A stretch of 33,771 nt of DNA from Cytophagales bacterium (GTDB lineage: Bacteria; Bacteroidota; Bacteroidia; Cytophagales; Cyclobacteriaceae), in the NCBI GenBank assembly GCA_016124425.1, contig WGNT01000003.1, positions 1-33,771 on the forward strand, given 5' to 3'. A program made the translations under genes and the position numbers. Below the pieces are notes generated by a model. It ran no database searches, was not told the DNA's origin, and saw nothing but the letters and a program-made list of their open reading frames with translations. Of this stretch, positions 26,544 to 33,771 are shown piece by piece (position 1 is the first letter of the stretch; each line of letters begins with the position of its first letter).

Positions 26544-26701
26544 AGGTATGTAACTGTTTTTCTACCACAAACTTCCCGCTTATAAGGGTAGCTATTCTGG
26601 ATATAACCCGTAAGATTTTCGCTATGGTAAATTATACCATAGCTAATCTTCTCGTTGTGTTCGATTAAATTATGCTATTTTGGTGCATCTTCACGACCTG
26701 A
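26544..26701. other. Spacer with inverted repeat, between miaE and the GT2 region
   Basis: The spacer has a perfect 9-base inverted repeat, GCTATGGTA (26621-26629) and TACCATAGC (26635-26643), around AATTA. It lacks a T-run and is about 80 bases before the miaE start on one side, so an operator is likelier than a terminator. TATTTTGG at 26673-26680 resembles a -7 element for rightward transcription. Confidence 0.35.
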
Positions 26702-26911
26702 CGATGCCAAAGTTACTTTTTTACATTCGAATCAAAAAGAAAATGGATTGAGGATAATGGGTATAGAACATCGTTCGCCAATTTTTTTTACATTCACAAC
26801 CGCAAAACGCTGGGCGAGATTGTGTTTACGGAGAGCATGGTTATTGGTATGTCCGTAGCGGCAGATTTACAAATCCTATATGCGGCAACTGGTAGAGACT
26901 TATTTGGGTAG
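26702..26911 (+). other. Protein-like open frame without a normal start, overlapping the GT2 gene
   Basis: Between a TGA (26699-26701) and a TAG (26909-26911) this frame is open for 69 codons with natural composition (KWIEDNGYRTSFANFFYIHN, then VFTESMVIGMSVAADLQILY). No ATG, GTG or TTG occurs before an internal ATG near 26835. It overlaps the first 32 bases of the GT2 gene. It could be the remnant of a gene that lost its 5' end, or a gene using a rare start. I do not recognise the family. Confidence 0.35.
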
Positions 26912-28094
26912 ATTTTTGGTACATCCGCAGTATATCAAAGAGGATCCGGATGCATCTTTATGCCTTATAATCGTTATTCCTTGCTTCAAAGAGCCCGATA
27001 TACTGCCTACCTTGAATGCGCTGACTTCCTGTATCTCTCCAGCAGGAACGGTTGAAGTGATTATACTGGTGAATGCGCCAGAGGGTTCGAGTACTACTAT
27101 TCTGCAGGCCAATCAAGCGACCGTGGATCAAGTGGAAGCGTGGAAGGAACATGCGGTTTGTGACTTTTTGCACGTTCACCTCATTCGTGAGGAGAGCCTT
27201 TCACGCAAGCATGCGGGTGCAGGATGGGCCCGAAAACTCGGGATGGACGAGGCCTTAAGAAGGTGGGGTAGGTTGGAACGGGATGGGCCAATACTCTGTC
27301 TTGATGCAGATTGCACGGTGTCCAACGATTATCTGGTAGTAGCTGAAGCGGCCTTTAAGGACGAAACGCTGCGCTTAGGCCATTTTGATTTTAAACATCC
27401 TTGGCAAGATGAGCCGGACTCCCGGTTGAGGAAAGGCATTATCGCCTATGAACTCCATCTACGTTGCCATATACTTGGGTTGCAGCGAGCAGGATACCCC
27501 TTTTCCGTACATACCATCGGATCATGCATAGCCGTTCGTGCCTCTACTTATGCCAAAGCCGGAGGAATGAACCGAAGGAAGGCAGGGGAGGATTTTTATT
27601 TTATGCATAAAATACTCCCTCTTGGAGGCTTTCGCTACCTGCCTGCTACGGTATTTCCTTCTTGCCGCGTTTCGGATCGAGTACCATTTGGCACGGGAAA
27701 GGCACAGGGAGATTGGGTGGAAAAAGGGGAGGAGCGGACTACCTACAACCCCGGGATTTATGATTGCCTGGTGGAAGTCTTTGGGCAACTAGACAGGTGG
27801 TATGAGCAGGATGTATGTTGGGATAGACTGGATCCAATGGCCGCTACGTTTCTAAAAGCGCAAAATCTGGAACAAAAGATCCTGGAGATGAGGCAACAAT
27901 GCACCTCAATAGAGGGATTTAAACAACGCCTTTGGTACTGGATGGACGGCTTTTGGGTATTGAAGTTTGTCCACTACCTTCGTGACAGCGGATTTTCCAA
28001 CAAACCTGTACTAGTAGTTGCTGAAGAGCTAAACCGGTCGGTAAATGATAACGCGCTGACCCAATTGATTAGGGAATACAGGATGCAAGATTAA
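26880..28094 (+). CDS. GT2-like glycosyltransferase
   Basis: The 404-aa protein has a GT-A fold. It shows LIIVIPCFKEPDILPTLNAL at about 29-48, the segment VEVIILVNAPEGSS for nucleotide binding and the metal-binding DxD as CLDADCTVSND (D142, D144); HAGAGWARKLGMDEAL lies between. No membrane anchor is visible, so it is cytoplasmic. Bacteroidota carry single genes of this type outside polysaccharide clusters; the acceptor is unknown. The ATG at 26880 lies within another protein-like frame, so the start is not certain; the next methionine is far downstream (about residue 122), which supports this one. It converges with the following lipoprotein gene with only five bases between stops. Confidence 0.8.
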   Translation: MRQLVETYLGRFLVHPQYIKEDPDASLCLIIVIPCFKEPDILPTLNALTSCISPAGTVEVIILVNAPEGSSTTILQANQATVDQVEAWKEHAVCDFLHVHLIREESLSRKHAGAGWARKLGMDEALRRWGRLERDGPILCLDADCTVSNDYLVVAEAAFKDETLRLGHFDFKHPWQDEPDSRLRKGIIAYELHLRCHILGLQRAGYPFSVHTIGSCIAVRASTYAKAGGMNRRKAGEDFYFMHKILPLGGFRYLPATVFPSCRVSDRVPFGTGKAQGDWVEKGEERTTYNPGIYDCLVEVFGQLDRWYEQDVCWDRLDPMAATFLKAQNLEQKILEMRQQCTSIEGFKQRLWYWMDGFWVLKFVHYLRDSGFSNKPVLVVAEELNRSVNDNALTQLIREYRMQD

Positions 28095-28099
28095 GGTGC

Positions 28100-29725
28100 T
28101 TACATGGGCTCAACGACGATGTAAAAGCCTATGTTTTCTTCTAGGGTAACCTCAATCCCTTCCTTCAACTCTTTACCGGTAAATTGCCTCGTTTTGCCTT
28201 CATGCACAAAATGAAGCAGATAACTTCCGGATTCGTCCACGGTGAACCATTCCGGAAACTGATTAATGCGCGGATAATCAAGGGGAAGATTGAAAATCTG
28301 TTTGTGCCGGGCATAGTCAAACTGAATTTTTCCAGTCCAACCTGTTTCTGCCAGTAGCGCGATTTTGAGCTCTTTTCCGTTGTTTACAGCCCCAAAAAAT
28401 ACATCATTCTGCCAAGGGAAAATGGTGGTGCCCAAGGTTTTGTAGAGGCTGTACATAATGGTAGTCCTGGCAAAATTACCATCACCATGCCAACCTTCTA
28501 AAATCCCCGTACCTCTATACGCTTCGGTTCCGCTTCGGTGTGCGGAGTCCTGCATAGACCACATTACCTGCATTTGGCTGTCAATCCAGCTTTTCGCTCC
28601 GGGAATTTGTTCCCTGTTATACAGGTTCAACGCACTTTCAATGGCGTCTGCATAGCCGTCCTGACTTCCCCTTTCCCAATCAAAATTGGCATAATTGTCA
28701 AGGTTAGATAAAGCTTTTACCACTGCCTCGCGATATGGTTCATAGCCATCCACCATGTACACGCCATAATAAGCGTTGTAGGTATACCCCCAGGTGTCCG
28801 CGATACCCGCATCGACGATTTCACCGGTGATGGGATTTACTTCGTTATAGAATAACCCGTCCTCATTGGTCCCGATCTCCAAGATTCGGTCAAGCATTTC
28901 ATAAATTTGTCTTTTGTAAGCCTCCTTCTTTTCCTGATCCGCAAAAGTAGTGGTGATATAGAGTTCGCACAGCCCAGAAACAATCTCGCACCCATGGTCT
29001 CTTAACCGAATAACTTTATAATCTCTAGTAGGATGGTTTTCGCCCAACAAATAGTAATCCCCCAGCCGAAAGGCCCATTCGAGGTATTTTTTCTCCCCCG
29101 TCATCCAGTAGATCCTCGACAAGACCTGCAGGAGTTCGCCGTTCACTTCGACATTGTACGACGGAATCAAGCCGAAAGGGGTTTCATATACAGCGTTTTT
29201 CCATATATCGTCCACCATGCCTATCATTCGGTCTGACCAAGGAGAACTTCCTAAGTACTCGGTCAGGGGCAACAGACCATCTTTAACGTATTCAGATGAA
29301 CCGAAAATGATTTCATCAAGGCGCAACTCGTCAAAAACAAAGTCTTTTTTGGAGAAGGACCAGTCATCCGGCAACCTGTCAAGGCGGTTAGTCAGTTTTT
29401 GTTCGGTCTCTAAAATGGTTTTCATAGGACCTTCAAATCGTTCTTCGTCCAAGATCGCCGAGGTAAGTACCATGAATGGATAGTTGTCGGCAGCCGCGTC
29501 CTTTGCGTTCCAGAAATCCTTGGAGTCAGTCAAATTCCTTGGAAATAAACCGCTGCCAAGATCTGCAAATGCTTCCCAAGCGGTTACATACGACAGGCAC
29601 CGCTCGAAGCCCTCGTGGGCTAAGTAGCCGTTTTCCAACGCTTCCTGAAAAACCGGATCTTCCTGATGCTCCGTCTTACATTGGAAAAAGAAAAGGGCAA
29701 GCAACAGGAGAACAAGCGTTTTCAT
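28100..29725 (-). CDS. Six-hairpin-type (alpha/alpha)6 lipoprotein, possible glycoside-acting
   Basis: The 541-aa protein has a lipoprotein signal ending in FFFQC (Cys16) followed by an acidic stretch (KTEHQEDP), as for surface-exposed Bacteroidota lipoproteins. The body is helical and rich in Trp/Tyr, with repeated helix pairs (for example KKYLEWAFRLGDYYLLG, HGCEIVSGLCELY, DGLFYNEVNPITGE, WERGSQDGYADAIESALNLY) that suggest an (alpha/alpha)6 toroid, and a beta-rich C-terminal domain from about residue 440. Proteins of this build include glycosidases, epimerases and unsaturated glucuronyl hydrolases. Conserved-looking Asp/Glu near DAGIADTWGYTYNAYYGVY could be catalytic. I cannot name the substrate, and no SusC/SusD pair is adjacent. 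Confidence 0.6.
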   Translation of the reverse strand: MKTLVLLLLALFFFQCKTEHQEDPVFQEALENGYLAHEGFERCLSYVTAWEAFADLGSGLFPRNLTDSKDFWNAKDAAADNYPFMVLTSAILDEERFEGPMKTILETEQKLTNRLDRLPDDWSFSKKDFVFDELRLDEIIFGSSEYVKDGLLPLTEYLGSSPWSDRMIGMVDDIWKNAVYETPFGLIPSYNVEVNGELLQVLSRIYWMTGEKKYLEWAFRLGDYYLLGENHPTRDYKVIRLRDHGCEIVSGLCELYITTTFADQEKKEAYKRQIYEMLDRILEIGTNEDGLFYNEVNPITGEIVDAGIADTWGYTYNAYYGVYMVDGYEPYREAVVKALSNLDNYANFDWERGSQDGYADAIESALNLYNREQIPGAKSWIDSQMQVMWSMQDSAHRSGTEAYRGTGILEGWHGDGNFARTTIMYSLYKTLGTTIFPWQNDVFFGAVNNGKELKIALLAETGWTGKIQFDYARHKQIFNLPLDYPRINQFPEWFTVDESGSYLLHFVHEGKTRQFTGKELKEGIEVTLEENIGFYIVVEPM

Positions 29726-29787
29726 TAGGAGCGGGTTATGGGTGGATTTTTTTGTTTTATTTTCTAAAAATAAATAATCTCAGTCAA

Positions 29788-29892
29788 ATGAGCGCCAAAA
29801 AGCGAAAAAAAGAACATAAACATCGACCTGCGAATCAGGCAATAAAAAATCCCAATGCAAATGGAGCATTGGGATTTAAGTTTATGGGATGA
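29788..29892 (+). CDS. Candidate small basic protein (34 aa)
   Basis: ATG 29788 opens a 34-residue frame, MSAKKRKKEHKHRPANQAIK followed by NPNANGALGFKFMG, ending at TGA 29890-29892. The N-terminal half is strongly basic and the tail Gly/Asn-rich. An A-rich leader precedes it, as is common for Bacteroidota starts. The reading frame spans the hairpin that terminates msrAB on the other strand, so it may be a chance frame; I give it a low score. Confidence 0.25.
   Translation: MSAKKRKKEHKHRPANQAIKNPNANGALGFKFMG
29847..29877 (-). terminator. Rho-independent terminator of msrAB
   Basis: AAATCCCAATGC (29847-29858) and GCATTGGGATTT (29866-29877) form a perfect 12-base stem around AAATGGA. Read on the minus strand it is followed by a T-run (complement of the A-run at 29844-29849), and it lies just after the msrAB stop at 29900. 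Confidence 0.85.
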
Positions 29893-29899
29893 AATTTCC

Positions 29900-30988
29900 T
29901 TAGTTTACTAACCAAAGATATGCCCCATAACCTTCGCTTTCCATATTTTCTTTGAGTATAAATTTCATTGCGGCCGAATTCATGCAATAGCGCAACCCCG
30001 TGGGATCTGGACCGTCATTAAACACATGCCCCAGATGGGAGTCTCCCAACTTGCTTCTTACTTCCACACGAACCATCCCTAAACTTCTGTCAACAGGCTT
30101 TTCAAGAAACCGGGCATCTATTGGTTTCGTAAAACTAGGCCAACCTGAGTAAGATTCATACTTATCTTTGGAACTGAAAAGTGGCGCTCCGGATACAATA
30201 CATACATAAATTCCAGCTTTTTTGTTTTCATTATACATATTGTCGAAGGCACGTTCAGTCGCGTCTTCCATCGTTACTTGATACTGCAAATTAGTAAGCT
30301 GTGCTTTCAGTTCTGTTTTGGATGGTCTCGGATATTTTTCAGCATTGGGGTTCTCCCAATGTGTTGCGATAAAACGATCCCGTCCTGACCCAGTTCTATA
30401 GGATTTGTACTCCCTCGGACTTTTCTTGTAATAGTCCTGATGATACTCCTCAGCAGGGTAAAAATTGGTGTATTTTATTATCGGTGTTACAATTGGTGCA
30501 TCAAAAATCCCAGAGGATTCAAGCAGCCGTTTGCTATCCTCTGCCACCTTCTTTTGATCAGCATCATGAAAAAAGATGGCTGATTCGTATTGGCTTCCCC
30601 TGTCAAAAAAGGACCCGCCCGCATCGGTGGGATCAAATTGTTTCCAAAATATGTCGATAATCTCCGCATAGCTGATGATATCGGGATCAAATGTGATCTG
30701 TACGGCTTCCTTGTGTGACGTCTTACCTCCAGAAACCTGAGAATAGGTGGGGTTCTTTTCTTTTCCTCCGGCGTAGCCCGAGACTACCGATATGATTCCG
30801 TCAAGACCTTCAAAAGGTGCCTCTATGCACCAAAAGCATCCTCCAGCAACAGTTGCCAATGCTTTTTTCCCCTTGTAGTTCTCAATGGCGACACTTTTCC
30901 CAGCTTGTTCCTCCTTATTCGTGGCAGAGCAAGAGACCAAGGATAGGTAGCTGAAAAGTACGGTTAATAGTATTTTTGTGTATTGCAT
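29900..30988 (-). CDS. msrAB: Lipoprotein peptide-methionine sulfoxide reductase MsrA-MsrB fusion
   Basis: The 362-aa protein joins both methionine sulfoxide reductases. A lipoprotein signal ends in SLVSC (Cys20). The MsrA domain (about 43-205) has the catalytic GCFWC (C51, C54) and GYAGG, with EEYHQDYY near its end. The MsrB domain (about 222-362) has SGAPLFSS, YSGWPSFTKP, DSHLGHVF and the catalytic Cys335 in RYCMNSAAMKF. The zinc-binding CxxC pairs of many MsrB proteins are absent; a single C263 remains at the first position. Together the domains reduce the S and R forms of Met-SO in exported proteins. Electron supply could come from an exported thioredoxin such as the one at 9363-9818, which is inference. 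The gene is alone with its own terminator. Confidence 0.95.
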   Translation of the reverse strand: MQYTKILLTVLFSYLSLVSCSATNKEEQAGKSVAIENYKGKKALATVAGGCFWCIEAPFEGLDGIISVVSGYAGGKEKNPTYSQVSGGKTSHKEAVQITFDPDIISYAEIIDIFWKQFDPTDAGGSFFDRGSQYESAIFFHDADQKKVAEDSKRLLESSGIFDAPIVTPIIKYTNFYPAEEYHQDYYKKSPREYKSYRTGSGRDRFIATHWENPNAEKYPRPSKTELKAQLTNLQYQVTMEDATERAFDNMYNENKKAGIYVCIVSGAPLFSSKDKYESYSGWPSFTKPIDARFLEKPVDRSLGMVRVEVRSKLGDSHLGHVFNDGPDPTGLRYCMNSAAMKFILKENMESEGYGAYLWLVN

Positions 30989-31037
30989 CCTTTTAATTCC
31001 ATTTTCTTACGTTTAACCGAATTTTAAGGAATAATGT

Positions 31038-31238
31038 TCAAAACCCCTCTTCGGGCATGACAAACCATAGAATAAGGTACACTAATACTCCAGGGAAAGC
31101 CGCGCTTAATATCGAAACGACTACGTACAAAAGACGCACTTTATCTGCATCCCACCCAAGGTAGGTTGCCAATCCACCACAAACCCCAGCTATCATTTTT
31201 TCTGTACGTGACCGGACTAACTTCTTTTCCATATGCAT
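31038..31238 (-). CDS. PspC-domain small membrane protein
   Basis: The 66-aa protein (start at ATG 31238, or at the second ATG 31232) is a single PspC domain. It opens with LVRSRTEKMIAGVCGGLATY, continues with LGWDADKVRLLYVVVSILSA and a hydrophobic C-terminal helix VLVYLILWFVMPEE. PspC proteins take part in phage-shock-type envelope stress sensing, but many Bacteroidota carry stand-alone copies of unclear role, as here, without pspA or pspB. It would span the inner membrane once or twice. It is likely transcribed alone or with the msrAB gene, 49 bases downstream. Confidence 0.9.
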   Translation of the reverse strand: MHMEKKLVRSRTEKMIAGVCGGLATYLGWDADKVRLLYVVVSILSAAFPGVLVYLILWFVMPEEGF

Positions 31239-31370
31239 TAAGTTTGGCGTTTACTTTAACTCCAATGTACTAGGAAATTCTTATTCCTCCAAACTGCTAG
31301 CTAATTTTGATATAATAGCGTAATCTTTAACTAATTTGAAGAATTCACAAAATCGAGCATTACGCAGGCG
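31239..31370. other. Spacer before the dispersed repeat
   Basis: This piece of the gap between the PspC gene and the outer-membrane gene is AT-rich and holds no coding frame. The dispersed repeat follows from about 31350. Confidence 0.3.
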
Positions 31371-31452
31371 ACTCACGGGGGGATGATTATAATTGCGATC
31401 GGTCTGCCGGACAGGCAGGGATTACATAGCCTGTCCCGACTAGTCGGGATGG
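31350..31452 (+). repeat. Dispersed palindromic repeat, copy 1
   Basis: This copy shares AAATCGAGC, then a GATGATTAT block, then CTGCCGGACAGGCAGGGATT and CATAGCCT with a second copy at the right edge of the window. It holds the palindromic unit CTGCCGGACAGGCAG and, beyond the shared part, a perfect 16-base palindrome TCCCGACTAGTCGGGA (31434-31449). It lies in the spacer before the outer-membrane protein gene, and no coding frame spans it. It resembles a REP-like or miniature mobile repeat. Confidence 0.65.
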
Positions 31453-31594
31453 CCATTAAAAATCAATTATAAACACATGAAAAGGAAACACTGCAAACCC
31501 TTTTGGATAACAGACTGCTTCAATATATTTTTCCCAATAAAGCAAGAAATCCGTCAATAGCGGTTAATTTTACGGCAGATAACGCTAACCAGCT

Positions 31595-32746
31595 ATGACT
31601 AGACCTTATCCGAATTTTTTTATTCTAATAGTGCTATTTGGGGCACTCATGCTTTCTTTCCCCAAATCCTACGGGCAGGGCTTTGTCAAACGGTATCTAA
31701 ACTCCATATTGAACGACACAAGTGATATTTCGAAACCTCAATTCTTGATTTACCCAACGCTTGCCTATGCTCCGGAGACAAGCTGGGAGATCGGCGTTAG
31801 CTCGCTTTATGTGTTTTATGCAAATCGAGACACTTCAAATAGGCTAAGCGAAATCAATGCATTTACATTTTTTACGCTGGAAAACCAATACGGCCTTTGG
31901 CTCGACCATGCGCTTTATTCTGCAGAAAATAAGTGGTTTTTCTTGGGACGCGTACGGTTGCAAAGCTTCCCGCTTCTGTTCTACGGCATCGGGGGAAATT
32001 CCCCTCCGGAATATACAGCGCGGGTGGACGCAAATCAAATTTGGATTAAAGAACGCATTCTAAGAAGTATAGGGGAAAATCTCTTTTTTGGTGTAGAATT
32101 AGATTTCCAGCGGCTAAGTCAGGTTGCCTTTGTTCCCTCCTCCGGTAATACAAATTTAATCCTTCCGGCTGGAAGCGGCGGATCTTCGAATTTGGGATTG
32201 GGTACAGGCCTTGTGTATGATAACCGGCATAATGTGCTGAACGTTCGGGATGGTTTTTTTTCAGAGCTTGCAGTATTTCGATACAATCCGCTTTGGCAAA
32301 GTGAGTTTAATTTCACGACGGTTATTTCTGATACCCGAATTTATAGACCGTTAACGCCTAATACGGTTGTTGCGGCGCAGCTGCTAGGTCAATTTAACAT
32401 GGGAACGGTACCGTTCAATCAACTGGCTTTGATGGGAGGAGAGTCTATGATGAGAGGCTACTATACAGGGAGGTACCGTGATAGAAACCAACTAGCGGCA
32501 CAACTAGAACTTCGGTTTTTGCCGTTCAAACTTGGGTTTACGGACCGTCTTGGGGGAGCAATTTTTGCGGGGGCAGGTCAGGTATTTCCGGAATTTAGGA
32601 GGTTTGACGCACGGTCGTACGTCTGGTCAGCAGGTACCGGAATACGGTTTTTGCTATTCCCGAGAAAAGATATTTACACAAGGCTTGATTATGCCATTAC
32701 CAGGGAGGGCAGTGGATTTTACTTCTTTATAGGAGAAGCGTTTTAA
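31595..32746 (+). CDS. Omp85-like outer-membrane beta-barrel protein
   Basis: The 383-aa protein has a signal peptide (about 1-27, ending KSYG|Q) and then a beta-barrel pattern of alternating hydrophobic and polar strands, ending in the outer-membrane Phe of GEAF. The segment MRGYYTGRYRDRNQLAAQLE matches the conserved L6 loop motif (RGY) of Omp85/bacterial surface antigen barrels. There is no room for POTRA domains, so it is a short barrel-only member rather than BamA itself. Possible roles are lipid or small-protein export; nothing more can be said. It is the first gene after the dispersed repeat and converges with a small membrane protein gene. Confidence 0.8.
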   Translation: MTRPYPNFFILIVLFGALMLSFPKSYGQGFVKRYLNSILNDTSDISKPQFLIYPTLAYAPETSWEIGVSSLYVFYANRDTSNRLSEINAFTFFTLENQYGLWLDHALYSAENKWFFLGRVRLQSFPLLFYGIGGNSPPEYTARVDANQIWIKERILRSIGENLFFGVELDFQRLSQVAFVPSSGNTNLILPAGSGGSSNLGLGTGLVYDNRHNVLNVRDGFFSELAVFRYNPLWQSEFNFTTVISDTRIYRPLTPNTVVAAQLLGQFNMGTVPFNQLALMGGESMMRGYYTGRYRDRNQLAAQLELRFLPFKLGFTDRLGGAIFAGAGQVFPEFRRFDARSYVWSAGTGIRFLLFPRKDIYTRLDYAITREGSGFYFFIGEAF

Positions 32747-32750
32747 TGTA

Positions 32751-32966
32751 CTATAAAATATCAGCAGTTTTCCGAACCTCTTTCTTTCCCTTTGTAAAGA
32801 TGTCGGCAGGCATTTTTCCAGTTTTCCAGCCCTCAGGCTTCTTAAGTTTGGCCTCAAAAGAAACACTGTCGAAAGTTTCCATATCATCTGCAGCATGAAG
32901 TACTGCATTGTATATGAAAATTAATCCTAGACCAACACCGCAAACTAACACAACTCCAACTCCCAT
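32751..32966 (-). CDS. Small single-pass membrane protein of unknown function
   Basis: The 71-aa product has a hydrophobic N-terminal helix (VGVVLVCGVGLGLIFIY) and a hydrophilic tail rich in Lys and Asp (EAKLKKPEGWKTGKMPADIF). I know no family for it. Its start at ATG 32966 is preceded by AGAAGGAGGT, a perfect Shine-Dalgarno placed about seven bases away, which is rare in Bacteroidota and suggests either strong translation or foreign origin. The stop lies four bases beyond the stop of the outer-membrane gene on the other strand. The tail would face the periplasm or cytoplasm; the sequence does not decide. Confidence 0.55.
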   Translation of the reverse strand: MGVGVVLVCGVGLGLIFIYNAVLHAADDMETFDSVSFEAKLKKPEGWKTGKMPADIFTKGKKEVRKTADIL

Positions 32967-32985
32967 AATTTTACCTCCTTCTCCA
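32957..32985 (-). promoter_or_regulatory. Perfect Shine-Dalgarno before the small membrane protein
   Basis: Read on the minus strand, AGAAGGAGGT precedes ATG 32966 by about seven bases. It is complementary to the 16S rRNA tail and fixes this start over an overlapping ATG about 19 bases upstream in another frame. Confidence 0.6.
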
Positions 32986-32999
32986 TATGGCTAACTCCG

Positions 33000-33650
33000 C
33001 CATTTTTTGTGTGAACTAAAAGATGCACTTTCAAGATTTACCTTGCATAGTCGCTATTAGAGCAACTTCTTGTCTCCAAAAGTATCTAAAAGAATTTCAA
33101 TAAAAAAACAAAAATATCTTCCGTGAGCGACCCTATATTTTAGTAAATAAATAAGCGTTTTTTGATTTATATAAAATGCAGTTCGTCCTAAAAAAAGGTG
33201 GAATTTTTTTTAATGTATTTATAAGCCGTTCACCTACAAGTAGTTGATTTTGATGATCCGAGCCTGTTGGTCTTGATTTCAAATAGGTATAGTAAACGGT
33301 TAATTCCTTTGATAAAATCCGAACCAGCTAAGTGATGTATGGGGTGCAAGCGCCCCGTTGTATCAATAGATCCTTTCCTCCGCGAACGGGCGGGAATATT
33401 ACCTGACGGTCGGTAGCGCGTTCTTTCTTACGCGCGCAACATCTCAATCACGCGACCAATGACCACGAGGGAATGAACGGCTGTGCTTCGAATCATATCC
33501 TTTTTGAATATTGGCATTTCGGCTTATCTTGCAAATCCAACCTTAAAAAGTACGCTATAAACCGAACATCAGTAATCCCTTAACGGGGCATAAATAACTA
33601 AATGGGGCGAGATTCTACCGGTTCTAAGACGGACAAATTCTGACCTTAAA
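33000..33650. other. Long intergenic stretch, no convincing gene
   Basis: No frame here has family signatures. An imperfect hairpin joins TGATGTATGGGG (33333-33344) with CCCC and GTTGTATCA (33353-33365). A 29-codon minus frame (33428-33517) is noted but not claimed. Base composition changes from AT-rich (33080-33230) to GC-richer (33360-33480), which suggests decayed or inserted material. Confidence 0.35.
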
Positions 33651-33664
33651 TAAAATATATAAAC

Positions 33665-33771
33665 ATGAAATCGAGCCTGCCTACCGAACAGGCAGGCGTG
33701 AGGAGACCCTCACACGGAGGGATGATTATTCAAGCGACCTGCCTGCCGGACAGGCAGGGATTCCATAGCCT
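33665..33771 (+). repeat. Dispersed palindromic repeat, copy 2 (cut by right edge)
   Basis: This copy repeats the blocks of 31350-31431: GAAATCGAGC, GGGATGATTAT, then the palindrome CCTGCCTGCCGGACAGGCAG (33738-33757) and GGGATT, CATAGCCT. It also has an extra palindromic unit, CTGCCTACCGAACAGGCAG (33678-33696), inserted after AAATCGAGC, so the unit CTGCC-GGCAG occurs twice. It ends exactly at the window edge and may continue. Confidence 0.65.

Noticed and set aside
26655..26858. Plus-strand frame beginning MCSIKLCYFGASS before the GT2 gene
   Set aside because: Its composition is unnatural and the other frame of the same stretch looks far more protein-like.
33428..33517. 29-codon minus-strand frame starting MPIFKKDMIRSTAVHSLVV
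   Set aside because: It is too short, with no leader, family or conserved context visible; chance is likely.
31350..33771. CRISPR array from the repeated palindromic units
   Set aside because: There are only two or three units at irregular spacing, with no regular spacers and no cas genes.

Overview
The window reads as chromosomal DNA of a Bacteroidota bacterium, most likely Cytophagales/Cyclobacteriaceae-like (family level is inference). Pointers are several matches to the Bacteroidota -7 promoter element TAnnTTTG, almost no Shine-Dalgarno sequences, many short-signal lipoproteins, a surface protein pairing an IgGFc-binding-type N-terminus with a PKD domain, a lipoprotein MsrA-MsrB fusion, and a menaquinone (menC) gene. 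No rRNA, tRNA, CRISPR array or intact insertion sequence was seen.

Layout. 1-2160 (minus): N-terminal 720 codons of a large secreted surface protein that runs off the left edge. 2.5-3.0 kb: an unrecognised 158-aa gene. 3.1-7.96 kb: a decaying defence/toxin island. It holds an AlbA_2/COG2865-type ATP-binding gene broken by stops and frameshifts, an intact hipB-hipA pair, an hsdR overlapping hipA by ATGA but lacking its middle third or more, and remnants of an AAA_21-like ATPase and a DUF4276 (TOPRIM-like) partner. No hsdM or hsdS is present, so this looks like a collapsed type I restriction locus in which only the HipBA kinase module is still intact. 7.98-13.4 kb: housekeeping and regulation: mnmE with a periplasmic thioredoxin-like gene, a DtxR/MntR-type regulator whose metal ligands are partly lost but whose upstream operators are well kept, a GT4 glycosyltransferase, and dapD.

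13.4-19.6 kb: a TPR lipoprotein closed by a strong terminator, a lipoprotein plus polytopic glycosyltransferase pair overlapping by ATGA, a stand-alone LytTR protein, and divergent queA/menC. 19.6-25.9 kb: a tight three-gene operon of Planctomycete-type domains: two tandem paralogous lipoproteins (PSCyt1-DUF1549-DUF1553, each with two CxxCH motifs) and one Tat-exported DUF1501 protein. This is the most unusual intact multi-gene unit of the window. 25.9-33.8 kb: miaE, a GT2-like glycosyltransferase preceded by an unexplained protein-like reading frame, a six-hairpin-type lipoprotein, msrAB, a PspC-domain protein, an Omp85-like outer-membrane barrel, a small membrane protein with an unusually perfect Shine-Dalgarno, and two copies of a dispersed palindromic repeat, one cut by the right edge.

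I do not see a clearly new complete system. The best candidates for follow-up are the hipBA/truncated-hsdR arrangement, the duplicated PSCyt1/DUF1553-DUF1501 operon, the ligand-depleted MntR-like regulator with its two boxes, and the hidden frame at 26702-26911.
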